64,000 nucleotides of DNA from JAAXIE01 sp965263155 (GCA_965263155.1 OZ253586.1:1984001-2048000), one strand, 5' to 3'. Counted from the stretch's first letter, positions 24,774 to 33,726 are shown. The notes: generated by a model not told the origin, from the letters alone. Numbers and translations are program-made.

Positions 24774-24985
24774 ACATCACCCTCCAGATGTGTTCGGGAT
24801 ACCCTTGGATGGAAGGTACACCGTCAATTGCCCAGAGGCAAGGACAGTTGGCGTCATAGCCTGCGTGTTGCACGCCCCGGTTCGCCGATAACGGTCCGAA
24901 CTCCGGTTCTGTCGGTCCGCAACCCCGGCGGCGGCGAATACCGCCGGTAAGGTGGTTCGAGGAACGGTCCGCCTACCTGTGATGC

Positions 24986-26500
24986 CTACGGCGCGAAGTC
25001 CGGCGACTGCAGCAGAGCTTTCGCTATCAGGAAAGTAGCGCCCAAGGCTTCGGGCTGCACGAATTCCAAGCTGTCGATGGGCGTGTGGATCCGGGAAACA
25101 TCGGAGGCGTAGAGGATGAGCGCTGGCACGCCCGCGTGCTCGAAAGATTTGTGGTCGCTGGAGGCCCCAGGAGGGAGGGGACTTATTCGCGCTGGCACTC
25201 CCAGCCCTTCGGCCATTTCCAGTGCTAGCGCCATCAACTCATTATGGCCCGCCACCCCAATCCAAGCCCCAGTTCCAACTGGGTCGAGGTTCAACATCGC
25301 CTTTACCTGGCCCAGTTCGGCATCGCCTAGGGCTGACACATAATTGTGGCTCCCATATAGCCCCAGTTCTTCGGCCCCGAAGGCAATAAATCTGACCGTG
25401 AACGGCAGGGACCGCCCAGACAAAGCATCCGCCAGAGCCAACACAACTGCAGTCCCCGAAGTGTTGTCATTGGCCCCAGCCATGGTCGGGGGAACTATGT
25501 CATAGTGGGCACCCACGACGACAACATCTTCCGATTCTCCCTTCAATTCGGCCACCACGTTCTGGGACTCCAGTTGGCGGGTGTCTATTCTCACCGACAG
25601 AATTACTTCCCCTTGCGCCAAGAGGTCAACTGGGGACCCTCCAAATTCTTTGGAAACAAGCATCGCCGGAATAAGGGACTCGACTGCCGCCAGCGGACGA
25701 TAGCCTTGGAGGCCTGCGAACTCGCCGGATATAACGGCCGCAATAGCCCCAGCGGAGGCTAGCCCATTGACCTGGTCCTGGAGGGTCTGCAAAGCTTGTG
25801 GGGCGTCCAATTGAATGGTTCCCGGTTGTAACAGTGCAACTTTTCCGTCCAACCCATCCTTGGGGAGTTCACCCTGAGCGTCTGGCTCCACCGGCGTCAG
25901 CAGACCGGAATCCATTCCCCCAGCGGGACTGCTCGTCAGCAAGAGGCCGGGGATTGGCATTTTCACTGGCGACTCCACGATGACTACGGCGTTCTCTCCT
26001 CTGGTTTGGACCCAATGCATAAGATCGAACTGTTCGAAGGCAAACGACTGAATGACCGGGTCATAGCCCATGGCCTCTAAACGCTCCTTCAGGCGCTCGG
26101 CGGCTTGGAGTTCCTCAGGAGTTCCTCCCTCTCTATGCCCCAATTCGGCCACGAGTTCTTCTACAAGGCCGAACACCTCTTCCGAAGCTGCCTCCAGCTC
26201 GTCCTGGGTAGCCGGTTCTGCAGGTGGCGGGACCGGAGGTGATATAGGCGCAACAGTGGAATCGGGCGACGGCTGAGGTGTGAACGTGGCAGTCGGCAGT
26301 GCCTCGGTGGTGGGGATCGACAGTGCCGGGGCAGAGGTAGGAGCGACAGACGTGGTCGGAGACGCTGGCGGTGTGGCCGTGGGGCTCGCAGAAGGTGTGA
26401 CATTGGAGCAGGCAACGAAGACGGACACCACGAATAGGGCTACGAGGATGACGAGCCAGCGTCCCGCCCAATGGGATAGGGCAGCAGAGAACATACTCAT
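24986..26500 (-). CDS. M28-family zinc aminopeptidase, lipoprotein with PA domain
   Basis: 504 residues from the ATG at 26500. A lipoprotein signal (WLVILVALFVVSVFVAC, lipid Cys at 31) is followed by a Pro/Thr/Ser-rich spacer of about 65 residues, a protease-associated domain (GKVALLQPG, AIAAVISGE) and an M28 domain. Zinc ligands and catalytic Glu are visible in GAHYDIVPP, GANDNTSGTA, FGAEELGLYGS, LDPVG and RIHTPIDSLE. The enzyme should sit outside the cell, tethered to the membrane, and trim peptides. The in-frame sequence upstream of 26500 lacks a signal and is not counted. Gene is monocistronic by spacing. Confidence 0.88.
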   Translation of the reverse strand: MSMFSAALSHWAGRWLVILVALFVVSVFVACSNVTPSASPTATPPASPTTSVAPTSAPALSIPTTEALPTATFTPQPSPDSTVAPISPPVPPPAEPATQDELEAASEEVFGLVEELVAELGHREGGTPEELQAAERLKERLEAMGYDPVIQSFAFEQFDLMHWVQTRGENAVVIVESPVKMPIPGLLLTSSPAGGMDSGLLTPVEPDAQGELPKDGLDGKVALLQPGTIQLDAPQALQTLQDQVNGLASAGAIAAVISGEFAGLQGYRPLAAVESLIPAMLVSKEFGGSPVDLLAQGEVILSVRIDTRQLESQNVVAELKGESEDVVVVGAHYDIVPPTMAGANDNTSGTAVVLALADALSGRSLPFTVRFIAFGAEELGLYGSHNYVSALGDAELGQVKAMLNLDPVGTGAWIGVAGHNELMALALEMAEGLGVPARISPLPPGASSDHKSFEHAGVPALILYASDVSRIHTPIDSLEFVQPEALGATFLIAKALLQSPDFAP

Positions 26501-26660
26501 GACTATTTTACTCCAAGAAAACAGGCAGGTGGGCCGAGGCGCGGCTAGGGATGGAACCCCAAGTGACTCACCGCAACCCGCGAAGAGGGCTACAGGACTA
26601 CTTCTCTCTTGACGCCGAAAGGGTGTGGAACGCCACAACTTACCGTCTAGGGAGGCGCCG

Positions 26661-27407
26661 TCAGAACTCGCGGAGGAGGCGGGTGCAGCCGTAGAGCTTG
26701 TCCTCGATGCCGTTGTTGCGGAGGGAGAGCCACCAAGTGGCGGCGTTGATGGCGATGACGGGCTTGTCCAGCCAGCGCTCGGCCTCGTCGGCTAGAGCGA
26801 CCATGCTGAGGTTTGTGCCCGCCTGCACCAGAGCGTCAACACGGTCGGTGTTGACCTGCACTAGGGCTTGGCGCAACTCTTCTTCTTGGACGTGGGCGAT
26901 GGAGACGGCGGTGGGGCACTTGAGTCCGACCATCTCCTCCACCTCAAAGCCCAACTCGTTGAAGAATCGGCGCACGTTCTGGTCGCCCACGGGCTGGTAG
27001 GGGGTCACCACGCCGATGCGCTTGGCGTTGAAGTGGTTGAGAGAGCGTTCGCAAGCCTCGGCGCCGGTGGCAACCTCCAAGCCGCTGAGGTCCATGATGC
27101 GCTGCTGGAACTGGCGGTTGCCCTCGACGCCTCCCCAGAAGGTCTCGGAGCTCATGCCCATGACCATGTAGTCGGGTTCGGCAGTCATCACCCGCTCCAC
27201 GGCAGTGCCGATCTCGTCGCGAATCTGCACCATCAGGGCCTCAAAGGCGGCATCGTCGCCGAGGTTTTGGTCGCGGATGTGGATGCGGGAGAAGTGACTG
27301 GTGACTCCCGGCACTCCCATGCGGTAGAAGTCGGGCTCGACGATGGTATTGGTGCTGGGAGCCAGCACGCCAAATTTTTTGCGCCACCCCAAGGCATCGG
27401 GCATCAT
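26661..27407 (-). CDS. Maleate isomerase / Asp-Glu racemase superfamily protein lacking the usual cysteines
   Basis: 248 residues. FGVLAPSTNTIVEPDF is the family opening, and KRIGVVTPYQPVGDQNVRRFF and FNELGFEVEEMVGLKC match the maleate cis-trans isomerase / arylmalonate decarboxylase branch. Aligning by eye, the first catalytic Cys position is in MVMGMSSETFWGG (Met/Ser instead of Cys) and the second in VQAGTNLSM (Gly instead of Cys). The protein is therefore unlikely to do the standard two-cysteine chemistry. The ATG pair at 27407 follows GGGAGGTAATG. It is divergent from the alcohol dehydrogenase gene. Confidence 0.75.
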   Translation of the reverse strand: MMPDALGWRKKFGVLAPSTNTIVEPDFYRMGVPGVTSHFSRIHIRDQNLGDDAAFEALMVQIRDEIGTAVERVMTAEPDYMVMGMSSETFWGGVEGNRQFQQRIMDLSGLEVATGAEACERSLNHFNAKRIGVVTPYQPVGDQNVRRFFNELGFEVEEMVGLKCPTAVSIAHVQEEELRQALVQVNTDRVDALVQAGTNLSMVALADEAERWLDKPVIAINAATWWLSLRNNGIEDKLYGCTRLLREF

Positions 27408-27471
27408 TACCTCCCGGAAGCGAGACTTCGACGGTTCATGAAGACCTTGCCTGCGTCGGTGATACTACACT

Positions 27472-27499
27472 TTGACAGGCCGAAGTGCTATTTTACCTT
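27472..27499 (+). promoter_or_regulatory. Candidate promoter for the alcohol dehydrogenase-phosphatase operon
   Basis: A perfect TTGACA (27472-27477) with a weak TACCTT 16 bp downstream, about 64 nt before the alcohol dehydrogenase ATG. Only the -35 box is good. Confidence 0.3.
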
Positions 27500-27562
27500 G
27501 CGGGCCGCTCCAATTGGGTCACCTCTAGGATGGGGACACATGAAGCGAAAAGGGGGCATCAT

Positions 27563-28663
27563 ATGAAGGGCCGGATAGTGGTGTGCAAAGCGTATAACCA
27601 GCCTTTTGAAATTGAGGAGTACGACGTCCCCGACCCTGAACTGGGGGCGGTGGTGCTGCGCATGACCCAAGCAGGCGTGTGCGGGTCGGACTTGCATGCA
27701 TGGCGGGGCGATATGGTGAACCTGCCTCTGCCGCCCAAGGGCCGGGTAATGGGCCACGAGGGCACGGGCATGGTGGCGATGCTGGGCGCAGGCGTAACGA
27801 CCGACTCGCTGGGCAAGCCATTGGGCGAGGGAGACCGGGTCGTGTACTACGCGGTGTTCCCATGCTACCGCTGCCATCTGTGCCTGCGGGGCGACACTAA
27901 CTGGTGTGTGAACCGGGCATACCCCGCTGCTGGAGTCCACCCCTACTTCACCGGCACCTATGCTGACTACCTTTACCTGCCGCCGCGACACCCCATATTC
28001 AAGGTGCCGGATGAGTTGCCCGATGAGCTTCTTGGGCCACTCAATTGCGCCATGGGAACCGTTACCCAAGGCTTGATGCGGGCCGACGCTGGTGAAGGGC
28101 AGTACGTGGTTATTCAAGGAGCGGGAGGCTTGGGTCTACACGCCACGGCCATGGCCAAGGACATGGGGGTGGACCGGGTGATAGTGCTGGATCGGCTGCA
28201 GGGCCGCCTAGAGTTGGCCGAAGAGTTCGGGGCTGACTACACCATCAACATCGAGGAGTACAACACGCGGGAGACACGGGTGGCCCGGGTGCGGGAGCTG
28301 ACCAACGGGCAGGGCGCCGATATTGTCATGGAGCTTGTTGGCTTGGCGGAGTTGATGTCGGAGGGACTTCAGATGCTGAGCAACGGCGGCACATTCGTCG
28401 AAATCGGTGACATTGTGCCGGGGCGCGAGGTATCCATCGACCCGTCGACGCTGCTGTCAGGCAAGAACATCCTTGGCTCCCGCATGTACCGCCCATCGCT
28501 GATGCCCAAGCTTCTGGACTTCCTTGTTCGCACCCAAGACAAACTGCCCTTCCACAAGATCGTCTCTCACAAGTTCCCCTTGGAGCAGGTGAACGAGGCC
28601 TTTGCCCAGTCCGAGTGGCACCAGCGCGACACCCAAGTGACCCGCGCCATGCTGGTGCCCTGA
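27563..28663 (+). CDS. Zinc-dependent alcohol dehydrogenase (MDR family)
   Basis: 366 residues. Catalytic zinc: C40 in GVCGSDLH and H65/E66 in GHEGTG. Structural zinc: C101, C104, C107 and C115 in PCYRCHLCLRGDTNWC. The nucleotide-binding fold is GAGGLGLHATAMA, with VLDRLQGRLELA after it, suggesting NAD(H). The start at 27563 has AGGGGG at the right distance; upstream in-frame codons have none. First gene of a run with three phosphatase genes; the intergenic gap is 32 bp. Confidence 0.9.
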   Translation: MKGRIVVCKAYNQPFEIEEYDVPDPELGAVVLRMTQAGVCGSDLHAWRGDMVNLPLPPKGRVMGHEGTGMVAMLGAGVTTDSLGKPLGEGDRVVYYAVFPCYRCHLCLRGDTNWCVNRAYPAAGVHPYFTGTYADYLYLPPRHPIFKVPDELPDELLGPLNCAMGTVTQGLMRADAGEGQYVVIQGAGGLGLHATAMAKDMGVDRVIVLDRLQGRLELAEEFGADYTINIEEYNTRETRVARVRELTNGQGADIVMELVGLAELMSEGLQMLSNGGTFVEIGDIVPGREVSIDPSTLLSGKNILGSRMYRPSLMPKLLDFLVRTQDKLPFHKIVSHKFPLEQVNEAFAQSEWHQRDTQVTRAMLVP

Positions 28664-28695
28664 TCATGCCCCAAACCCCATAAGGAATCGTGCCG

Positions 28696-29244
28696 ATGAT
28701 CACACCCGAATTGCCTTTCGAGCGCTCCTACTGGGCCGATGCCGGCAAGCTGATGGCTGGGTACTATCCCGGCGAGGCAGACGAGGCAACGGCCCAAACC
28801 AAGCTCGAAGCACTGCTGGATAGCGGAGTTCGGCATGTGGTCAACCTGATGAAGGAGACGCAGCACCCCGCAGATAAGAACGACGTCATCCCTTACCAGG
28901 ACCAGTTGATGAGCATCGCAGAAGATGCCGGCATCGATGTAACCTACGTCCTCCACCCCATAGCCGATCAAGACATACCGAGCCGAGAGATGATGAAGTC
29001 CATCTTGGACGACATCGACCGCGCCATTGGCGAAGGCCGGCCTGTCTACGTTCACTGCATGGGAGGCATCGGCAGGACGGGGACAGTGGTCGGCTGCTAC
29101 ATGTCGCGACACGGTTTGGCGGTAGGGGACAAGGCCATCGACCGCATACGGGAGCTTCGGGCCAAGGACCCCTTTTTGCGCGCACAGTCCCCTAACACAG
29201 CAGCCCAACGGGGCATGGTGCGTTTGTGGAAGGAAGGCGAGTAG
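28696..29244 (+). CDS. Dual-specificity/tyrosine phosphatase-like protein, tandem copy 1
   Basis: 182 residues. The phosphatase loop is HCMGGIGRTG (nucleophile C121, Arg R127), with the likely acid Asp in PIADQDIPS. The N-terminal FERSYWADAGKLMAGYYPG and GVRHVVNLM are shared with the two following genes. I chose the ATG at 28696 over the GTG at 28690 because it is better spaced from AAGGA and aligns with the starts of the other copies. Cys-based phosphatases of this type remove phosphate from proteins, nucleotides or phosphoinositides. Confidence 0.85.
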   Translation: MITPELPFERSYWADAGKLMAGYYPGEADEATAQTKLEALLDSGVRHVVNLMKETQHPADKNDVIPYQDQLMSIAEDAGIDVTYVLHPIADQDIPSREMMKSILDDIDRAIGEGRPVYVHCMGGIGRTGTVVGCYMSRHGLAVGDKAIDRIRELRAKDPFLRAQSPNTAAQRGMVRLWKEGE

Positions 29245-29269
29245 TGATGCATGTGGAGGAAGGCCTTCG

Positions 29270-29818
29270 ATGAGCAGTCCCAAGCTGCCCTTCCCCAATT
29301 CCTATTGGGTAGTGGATGGCAAGCTGCTGGCAGGACACTACCCCGGCGATACGGAAGAGGCCGTCGCCTACGACAAGTTGAAGGGCCTTCTGGAAAGTGG
29401 CATCCGCCATGTGGTGAACTTGATCAAGGAAACACGCCATCCCCTGACTGACGAGCCTCTGGTGCCCTATCGGGACCACCTGATGCACATCGCCTCAGAC
29501 TTCAGCGTCGACGTGTCGTATGCCCACTTCCCAATCGTTGACCTGGACATACCCACCGAGAGGGTGATGGAGGAAATCCTGAACGACATCGACCAAGCCA
29601 TCGAGCGCGGGCGACCGGTGTACGTTCACTGCGTGGGAGGCATCGGCCGCACTGGAACGGTCGTAGGCTGCTATCTCGCCCGTCACGGCATGGCCGCCGG
29701 TGATGATGTGTTGAACCTCATGGCTGAGCTGAGGGAGAACGACCCGCAGAGTTACAAGAGGTCTCCTGGGATGCAAGAACAGATCAATATGGTGTGCTCC
29801 TGGACCGAAGGAGCGTAG
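29270..29818 (+). CDS. Dual-specificity/tyrosine phosphatase-like protein, tandem copy 2
   Basis: 182 residues, same length as copy 1. The loop is HCVGGIGRTG (C121, R127) and the acid loop PIVDLDIPT. All active-site residues are intact. The gene lies 25 bp after copy 1 and 5 bp before copy 3; GGAAGG precedes the ATG. Differences from copy 1 are spread along the whole chain, which suggests an old duplication kept by selection. Confidence 0.85.
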   Translation: MSSPKLPFPNSYWVVDGKLLAGHYPGDTEEAVAYDKLKGLLESGIRHVVNLIKETRHPLTDEPLVPYRDHLMHIASDFSVDVSYAHFPIVDLDIPTERVMEEILNDIDQAIERGRPVYVHCVGGIGRTGTVVGCYLARHGMAAGDDVLNLMAELRENDPQSYKRSPGMQEQINMVCSWTEGA

Positions 29819-29823
29819 TGACG

Positions 29824-30369
29824 ATGACCAACCCTGACGTGCCCTTCGACCGCTCCTACTGGGTGATGCCGGGCAAGCTGTTGGCGGGGTATTACCCCGG
29901 TGATCGCGAACCCGCTACATCTCACGCCAAGCTGCAGGCTCTCCTTGATTCCGGTGTGCGCCATGTGATCAACCTAGTGGAAGAGGAGCGGCTGGATAAC
30001 TACGGGCGTCCCATAGACTACCCGTCGACACTAGCTGAACTCGCCCGCGACATGGGCATCAGCGTCACGTATTTCCACAACCCCATTACTGACCTAGGCA
30101 TACCCACGCGAGAGAAGATGAAGTCGATACTTGACGACGTCGACGCCGCTATTGATAGCGGTAAGACGGTGTACGTCCACTGTCTGGCGGGGATAGGGCG
30201 CACGGGATCAGTCGTTGGCTGCTACCTTGCGAGGCACGACATAGCAGTGGGGGCCGAGGCCTTGGACTTGATACGGCGATTGAGGGCGAACGACCCCCAC
30301 GCGCATGTGCCGTCTCCCGAAAGCGACATTCAGCAGGACTTGGTCCGCTCGTGGAAGGTCGGGGAATAG
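29824..30369 (+). CDS. Dual-specificity/tyrosine phosphatase-like protein, tandem copy 3
   Basis: 181 residues. The loop is HCLAGIGRTG (C120, R126) and the acid loop PITDLGIPT, where the second Asp of copies 1 and 2 is Gly. The ATG at 29824 aligns with the other copies; GAAGGAG lies inside the end of copy 2. After this gene a 388-bp gap begins, so the operon probably ends here. Confidence 0.85.
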   Translation: MTNPDVPFDRSYWVMPGKLLAGYYPGDREPATSHAKLQALLDSGVRHVINLVEEERLDNYGRPIDYPSTLAELARDMGISVTYFHNPITDLGIPTREKMKSILDDVDAAIDSGKTVYVHCLAGIGRTGSVVGCYLARHDIAVGAEALDLIRRLRANDPHAHVPSPESDIQQDLVRSWKVGE

Positions 30370-30592
30370 CACGGCTTTCAACTAGGAATCGTCTGCATAA
30401 GGCCCGTCTGTCAGGCGAAATCCGGAATGCAGAGGTCCAGCCTACTAGCAACCACGTTAGTAAGTCAGCCCTTCTGCCAAGTCGGCCATCTGGAGGACCG
30501 CCGGAACTAGCTGTGCCCTACGAAGTTCACGTAAAAAGATGAAAGGGACCAGGTTTAGACTGCCGACTTGGCACGAAGTCCGGGCCGTGGAG

Positions 30593-30608
30593 CCCCGCCG
30601 CGGCGGGG
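30593..30608. repeat. GC palindrome in an intergenic repeat remnant
   Basis: CCCCGCCGCGGCGGGG is a perfect 16-bp palindrome, flanked by gtggag and atgacgggtg. It resembles the centre of the dispersed hairpins ending in GGAATGACG found in this kind of genome. Confidence 0.45.
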
Positions 30609-30695
30609 ATGACGGGTGGGGGATCTCGTTTAGGTCCGAGTGGTGTGGCGGCAATGACGGAGTTATTCGGAGCTTCCTAACGTATAGCTGAGAAC

Positions 30696-30728
30696 AACGA
30701 GGGCGCCCGATTCACGGGCACCCTCGTT
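30696..30728. terminator. Bidirectional terminator hairpin
   Basis: AACGAGGG (30696-30703) pairs with CCCTCGTT (30721-30728); after a one-base bulge GCCCG pairs with CGGGC around attca. A short T-run (tttcagtt) follows on the plus strand. It sits between two convergent transcription units and could end both. Confidence 0.65.
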
Positions 30729-30757
30729 TCAGTTCCACGGGTTAGTTGGCGGATGCC

Positions 30758-31324
30758 CTAGTAGAGGCTCGCCTCGCCGGTCTCGGGGTTGTAGCGGTGC
30801 CGCGGCACGTTGGAGAGCTCCTGCCCTTCAAGGCGCACCACCACGGAACGACCGTCAGTGATGTTTCGTGTGTTGTGTATCTCGCCGGGAAGGAAGAAGG
30901 CCACGTCGCCGGGGCGCTCTACATAGCTCTGGTAGCGCTCGAGGTGAGGAGTGGTCCACTCGCCCTCGTCGTATACCCAACCCCACTTCACCTGCTCGAT
31001 GGCGCCGTCGTACACGCCGTACACCACCCAAGAGCTGCCATGGTCATGGGGCCAGTTGTCTTGACCGGGGTGCTGTATCGAACACATCAGCAGGAAGCCG
31101 GGGCCGGGGTGCCCGTACTCCTCATCCTGATGCAGGTCGACACGACCGTAGCCTTCTTCCGGCGGCAGGTTGATTTTTTCTTCCAGCCAGCCGGGGACGT
31201 TGAGGAGCCTCTGCATATGCTCGGCCACTGCTTGGGCCTGGGCCCGGGGGTCACCCGTCGATGCAAAGATGTCCCGCACGTCCTGTACGAATTTCTCCAT
31301 GGTATAAGTTGCTGCTTGTACCAA
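30758..31324 (-). CDS. Cupin-fold protein, cysteine-dioxygenase-like
   Basis: 188 residues. The iron-binding cupin motifs are PHDHGSSWVVYGVYDG (H93, H95) and PGDVAFFLPGEIHNTRN (H150), as in thiol dioxygenases and related cupins. The start is most likely the TTG at 31324, which has a full AGGAGGTGA six bases upstream; the first ATG (31300) has no ribosome site. The substrate is unknown; thiol dioxygenases make sulfinates from cysteine or cysteamine. Confidence 0.72.
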   Translation of the reverse strand: MVQAATYTMEKFVQDVRDIFASTGDPRAQAQAVAEHMQRLLNVPGWLEEKINLPPEEGYGRVDLHQDEEYGHPGPGFLLMCSIQHPGQDNWPHDHGSSWVVYGVYDGAIEQVKWGWVYDEGEWTTPHLERYQSYVERPGDVAFFLPGEIHNTRNITDGRSVVVRLEGQELSNVPRHRYNPETGEASLY

Positions 31325-31489
31325 CAGTCACCTCCTGACAAGGAATGAGCGTCCAACGCACAACGTGAAAGCTTGTGGCAATGATATGTGAGTGCGCTGC
31401 CAAAATCAACAACCTAGGGCTGGCTAGGGCTGGCCGACAGCAGCTTCAAGGGTTAGTCTATACCTCAACTTGAGCGTGAGGCATAGACC

Positions 31490-32215
31490 ATGACCACCAC
31501 ACCCGCAATTCCCGATTCCACTCTCCAGAAGCTGTTAGAGATACCCACCCAGACCTTGATTGACGGCCTGTGGGTGAAGGGCTGGCCCATGAGTTACGTA
31601 CACGGGGCGAGGCCTCTGCAACCCGGTCAGAAAATGGCGGGCCGAGCCGTCACCCTGCGCTTCGTGCCCCACCGGCCTGACCTTGCGCGGGACAAGCCAC
31701 AGGGCGACCAATCGGCGGAGTACGTGGCCATCGAACTGTGCGGGCCGGGCGAGGTGCTAGTCATCGACGCCATGGGCTGGCAGTACAGCTCCATCGGCGG
31801 CGACATCAAGTTCATGCGCTTGATGCAGCGTCAGGTAGGCGGCTTGGTCACCGACGGAGCTGTACGCGACAGCAACGTGCTCAAGGAGTACGGCTTCCCC
31901 GTCTACTCTGCCAGCACTACGGCCAAGCAGGGGCCAGCAGAGTTCTGGCCTTGGCAGGTGAACGACGCCATTCAGTGTGGTGGGGTGCTGGTGCGCCCCG
32001 GCGACGCCATTGTGGGAGACGATGACGGCGCAGTGGTGGTCCCTCAGTCCGTTGTGGACGAAGTTATCGAAATCGCCCACCAGCGTGAAGAGGTGGAGGA
32101 GGTAATCAAGGCGCAACTGGAGATTGAGCGCTGCTCGCCGGGCAAGTATTACCCCTTCAATGATCTCACCTGGAAGCTGTTCGAGGAGAAAACGGGCAAG
32201 AAGCGTAGCTCTTGA
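31490..32215 (+). CDS. RraA-family aldolase-like protein
   Basis: 241 residues. The RraA/HMG-aldolase landmarks are IGGDIKFMRLMQRQ, GGLVTDGAVRDSNVL (substrate Arg126 and metal Asp127) and GDAIVGDDDGAVVVP. Members with this RD pair are metal-dependent aldolases or decarboxylases of 4-hydroxy-4-methyl-2-oxoglutarate type, whereas true RraA inhibits RNase E. The C-terminal tail (EIAHQREEVEEVIKAQLE) is a long helix. It is followed after 73 bp by an LLM gene on the same strand. Confidence 0.82.
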   Translation: MTTTPAIPDSTLQKLLEIPTQTLIDGLWVKGWPMSYVHGARPLQPGQKMAGRAVTLRFVPHRPDLARDKPQGDQSAEYVAIELCGPGEVLVIDAMGWQYSSIGGDIKFMRLMQRQVGGLVTDGAVRDSNVLKEYGFPVYSASTTAKQGPAEFWPWQVNDAIQCGGVLVRPGDAIVGDDDGAVVVPQSVVDEVIEIAHQREEVEEVIKAQLEIERCSPGKYYPFNDLTWKLFEEKTGKKRSS

Positions 32216-32288
32216 GGGGCTGGGGAAACGAACGCGGTCTAGTGCGCACTAAAGCGTCTTGCCGTGACCGACAAATAGGAGGGCGACG

Positions 32289-33245
32289 ATGAAATTCGGA
32301 TTCAGCATAACGGGACGCGGACCCTTGACTGCGTCCGAAGCGGTATCGGCTATTGCGCGGCGGGCAGAAGAGTTGGAGTTCGACTTGGTGTTGGCTCCTG
32401 ACCATCTGGTGGTGCCCAAGAACATCGGGTCCATTTATCCATACACCGAGGGCGGAGAATTCCCCGGAGGCGTCACCGGAGAGGCCATCGACCAGCTGAC
32501 CACGCTGGCTTTCATGGCCGGACAGACGATCCGAATAAGGCTGGGCACCAGTGTGATGATCGTGCCCCATCGCAACCCGGTGCTAGCAGCCAAGATGCTG
32601 GCCACGCTGGACATGCTCTCCCAAGGTCGCATCATCCTAGGAGTGGGGGCAGGCTGGATGCGGGAGGAGTTCGAGGCTTTGGGCCTACCGCCCTTTGAGG
32701 AGCGCGGCGATGTTACCGACGAGTACATCCGGGTCTTCAAGGAGCTGTGGACCAGCGACGACCCGTCGTTCGACGGCAAGTATTGCAGCTTCAGCAACAT
32801 CACCTTCGAGCCGAAGCCCGTGCAGAAGCCTCACATACCCATCTGGGTTGGCGGTGAGAGCCCGCGGGCATTGCGGCGGGCTGCCGAGTTGGGAAACGGC
32901 TGGTCGCCCATCGGCTCCAACCCCCAGTTCCCTTTGCACAGGCCGGAGCAGTTGGAGGCGGCCATCGCTCGCTTGACGGAGCGCTGTCGACGCGTGGGCC
33001 GGGACCCTGGGGAGGTGGAGATAGTCTACCGGACCCACCAGTACCGCTTGGAAGACGGGCCCAACGCCAGCAGCGACAGGTTGCCCTTCACTGGAAGCGC
33101 TGAGCAGGTGGCGGGGGACGTGCATCGCTACGAGGAGATGGGGGTGAGGACGTTGACGATGGACTTTGCTCGCTTGAGCAGCAACATCGACGAGATGCTG
33201 CATCACATGGAGGAGTTTGCTACGAGGGTGCGTCCGTTGGTGTGA
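32289..33245 (+). CDS. LLM-class F420-dependent oxidoreductase (TIGR03619-like)
   Basis: 318 residues. FDLVLAPDHLVVP, RLGTSVMIVPHRNPVLAAK, LGVGAGWMREEFEALG and PIWVGGESPRALRRAAELGNGW are the markers of the Rv2161c-like F420 branch of luciferase-type enzymes. It catalyses hydride transfer or monooxygenation on an unknown organic substrate. GGAGGGCGACG precedes the ATG. Its partner in the probable operon is the RraA-like aldolase. Confidence 0.88.
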   Translation: MKFGFSITGRGPLTASEAVSAIARRAEELEFDLVLAPDHLVVPKNIGSIYPYTEGGEFPGGVTGEAIDQLTTLAFMAGQTIRIRLGTSVMIVPHRNPVLAAKMLATLDMLSQGRIILGVGAGWMREEFEALGLPPFEERGDVTDEYIRVFKELWTSDDPSFDGKYCSFSNITFEPKPVQKPHIPIWVGGESPRALRRAAELGNGWSPIGSNPQFPLHRPEQLEAAIARLTERCRRVGRDPGEVEIVYRTHQYRLEDGPNASSDRLPFTGSAEQVAGDVHRYEEMGVRTLTMDFARLSSNIDEMLHHMEEFATRVRPLV

Positions 33246-33311
33246 AGAACCGTTTGCGGGTGGGCTCTTGTCGTGACGAGTGGGCGGCTATGTGCGCCCG
33301 GGCATCTTCCC

Positions 33312-33542
33312 TTAGGCTAGGAACTCTATCACGGTGATGACGAGACCGGTTATACCGATCATTCCGCCGATGGTCCAAGCGGCCATCCACCGGACCATGC
33401 GGCTTTCCGAGCGGGCTATCTCCGCCGTCAGGTCGCCCCGAACTTTGGCGACCTCCACCCTGACCTCAGCGACGTCCTCTTTCGTGGCAAGATGAGGGTA
33501 GATTGCCTCCAGGACGCTGACCCGCTGTTCCATCGTGGTCAA
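33312..33542 (-). CDS. Small coiled-coil protein with C-terminal membrane anchor
   Basis: 76 residues from a TTG at 33542 that has AAAGGAG six bases upstream; an ATG at 33533 is the alternative. Residues 4-50 form a likely coiled coil (MEQRVSVLEAIYPHLATKED, then AEVRVEVAKVRGDL) and 52-74 a membrane segment (WMAAWTIGGMIGITGLVITV). This layout is like the DUF1640/CCDC90-type small proteins that are common beside unrelated genes. Role unknown. Confidence 0.6.
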   Translation of the reverse strand: MTTMEQRVSVLEAIYPHLATKEDVAEVRVEVAKVRGDLTAEIARSESRMVRWMAAWTIGGMIGITGLVITVIEFLA

Positions 33543-33726
33543 TGATGTCTCCTTTGAGTAACCAGCCCTATCCTTGCGCACGGGCCTGTAAGCTGTCAAT
33601 CAGCAGGTGTCACACCACTTCCGTGCAAGGAGCGGTTGCGTCTAGCGGGCAAAAGTTGCTGCCAATGTTGGTGGTGGGTTAAAGTTGGTCTGACCCTTAT
33701 AGCTCAACCCCTGATGGAGGTGCAAC

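Larger units (their letters stand above)
30370..30757. other. 388-bp gap with palindrome and terminator
   Basis: Between the convergent phosphatase operon and cupin gene. Holds a 16-bp GC palindrome inside a Chloroflexota-type intergenic repeat wording (30593-30608, followed by gatgacgggtggg) and a strong hairpin (30696-30728). No gene seen. Confidence 0.6.

Noticed and set aside
30746..31348. 200-codon plus-strand frame opposite the cupin gene
   Set aside because: Antisense shadow of the cupin coding sequence, which has clear metal-binding motifs on the minus strand.
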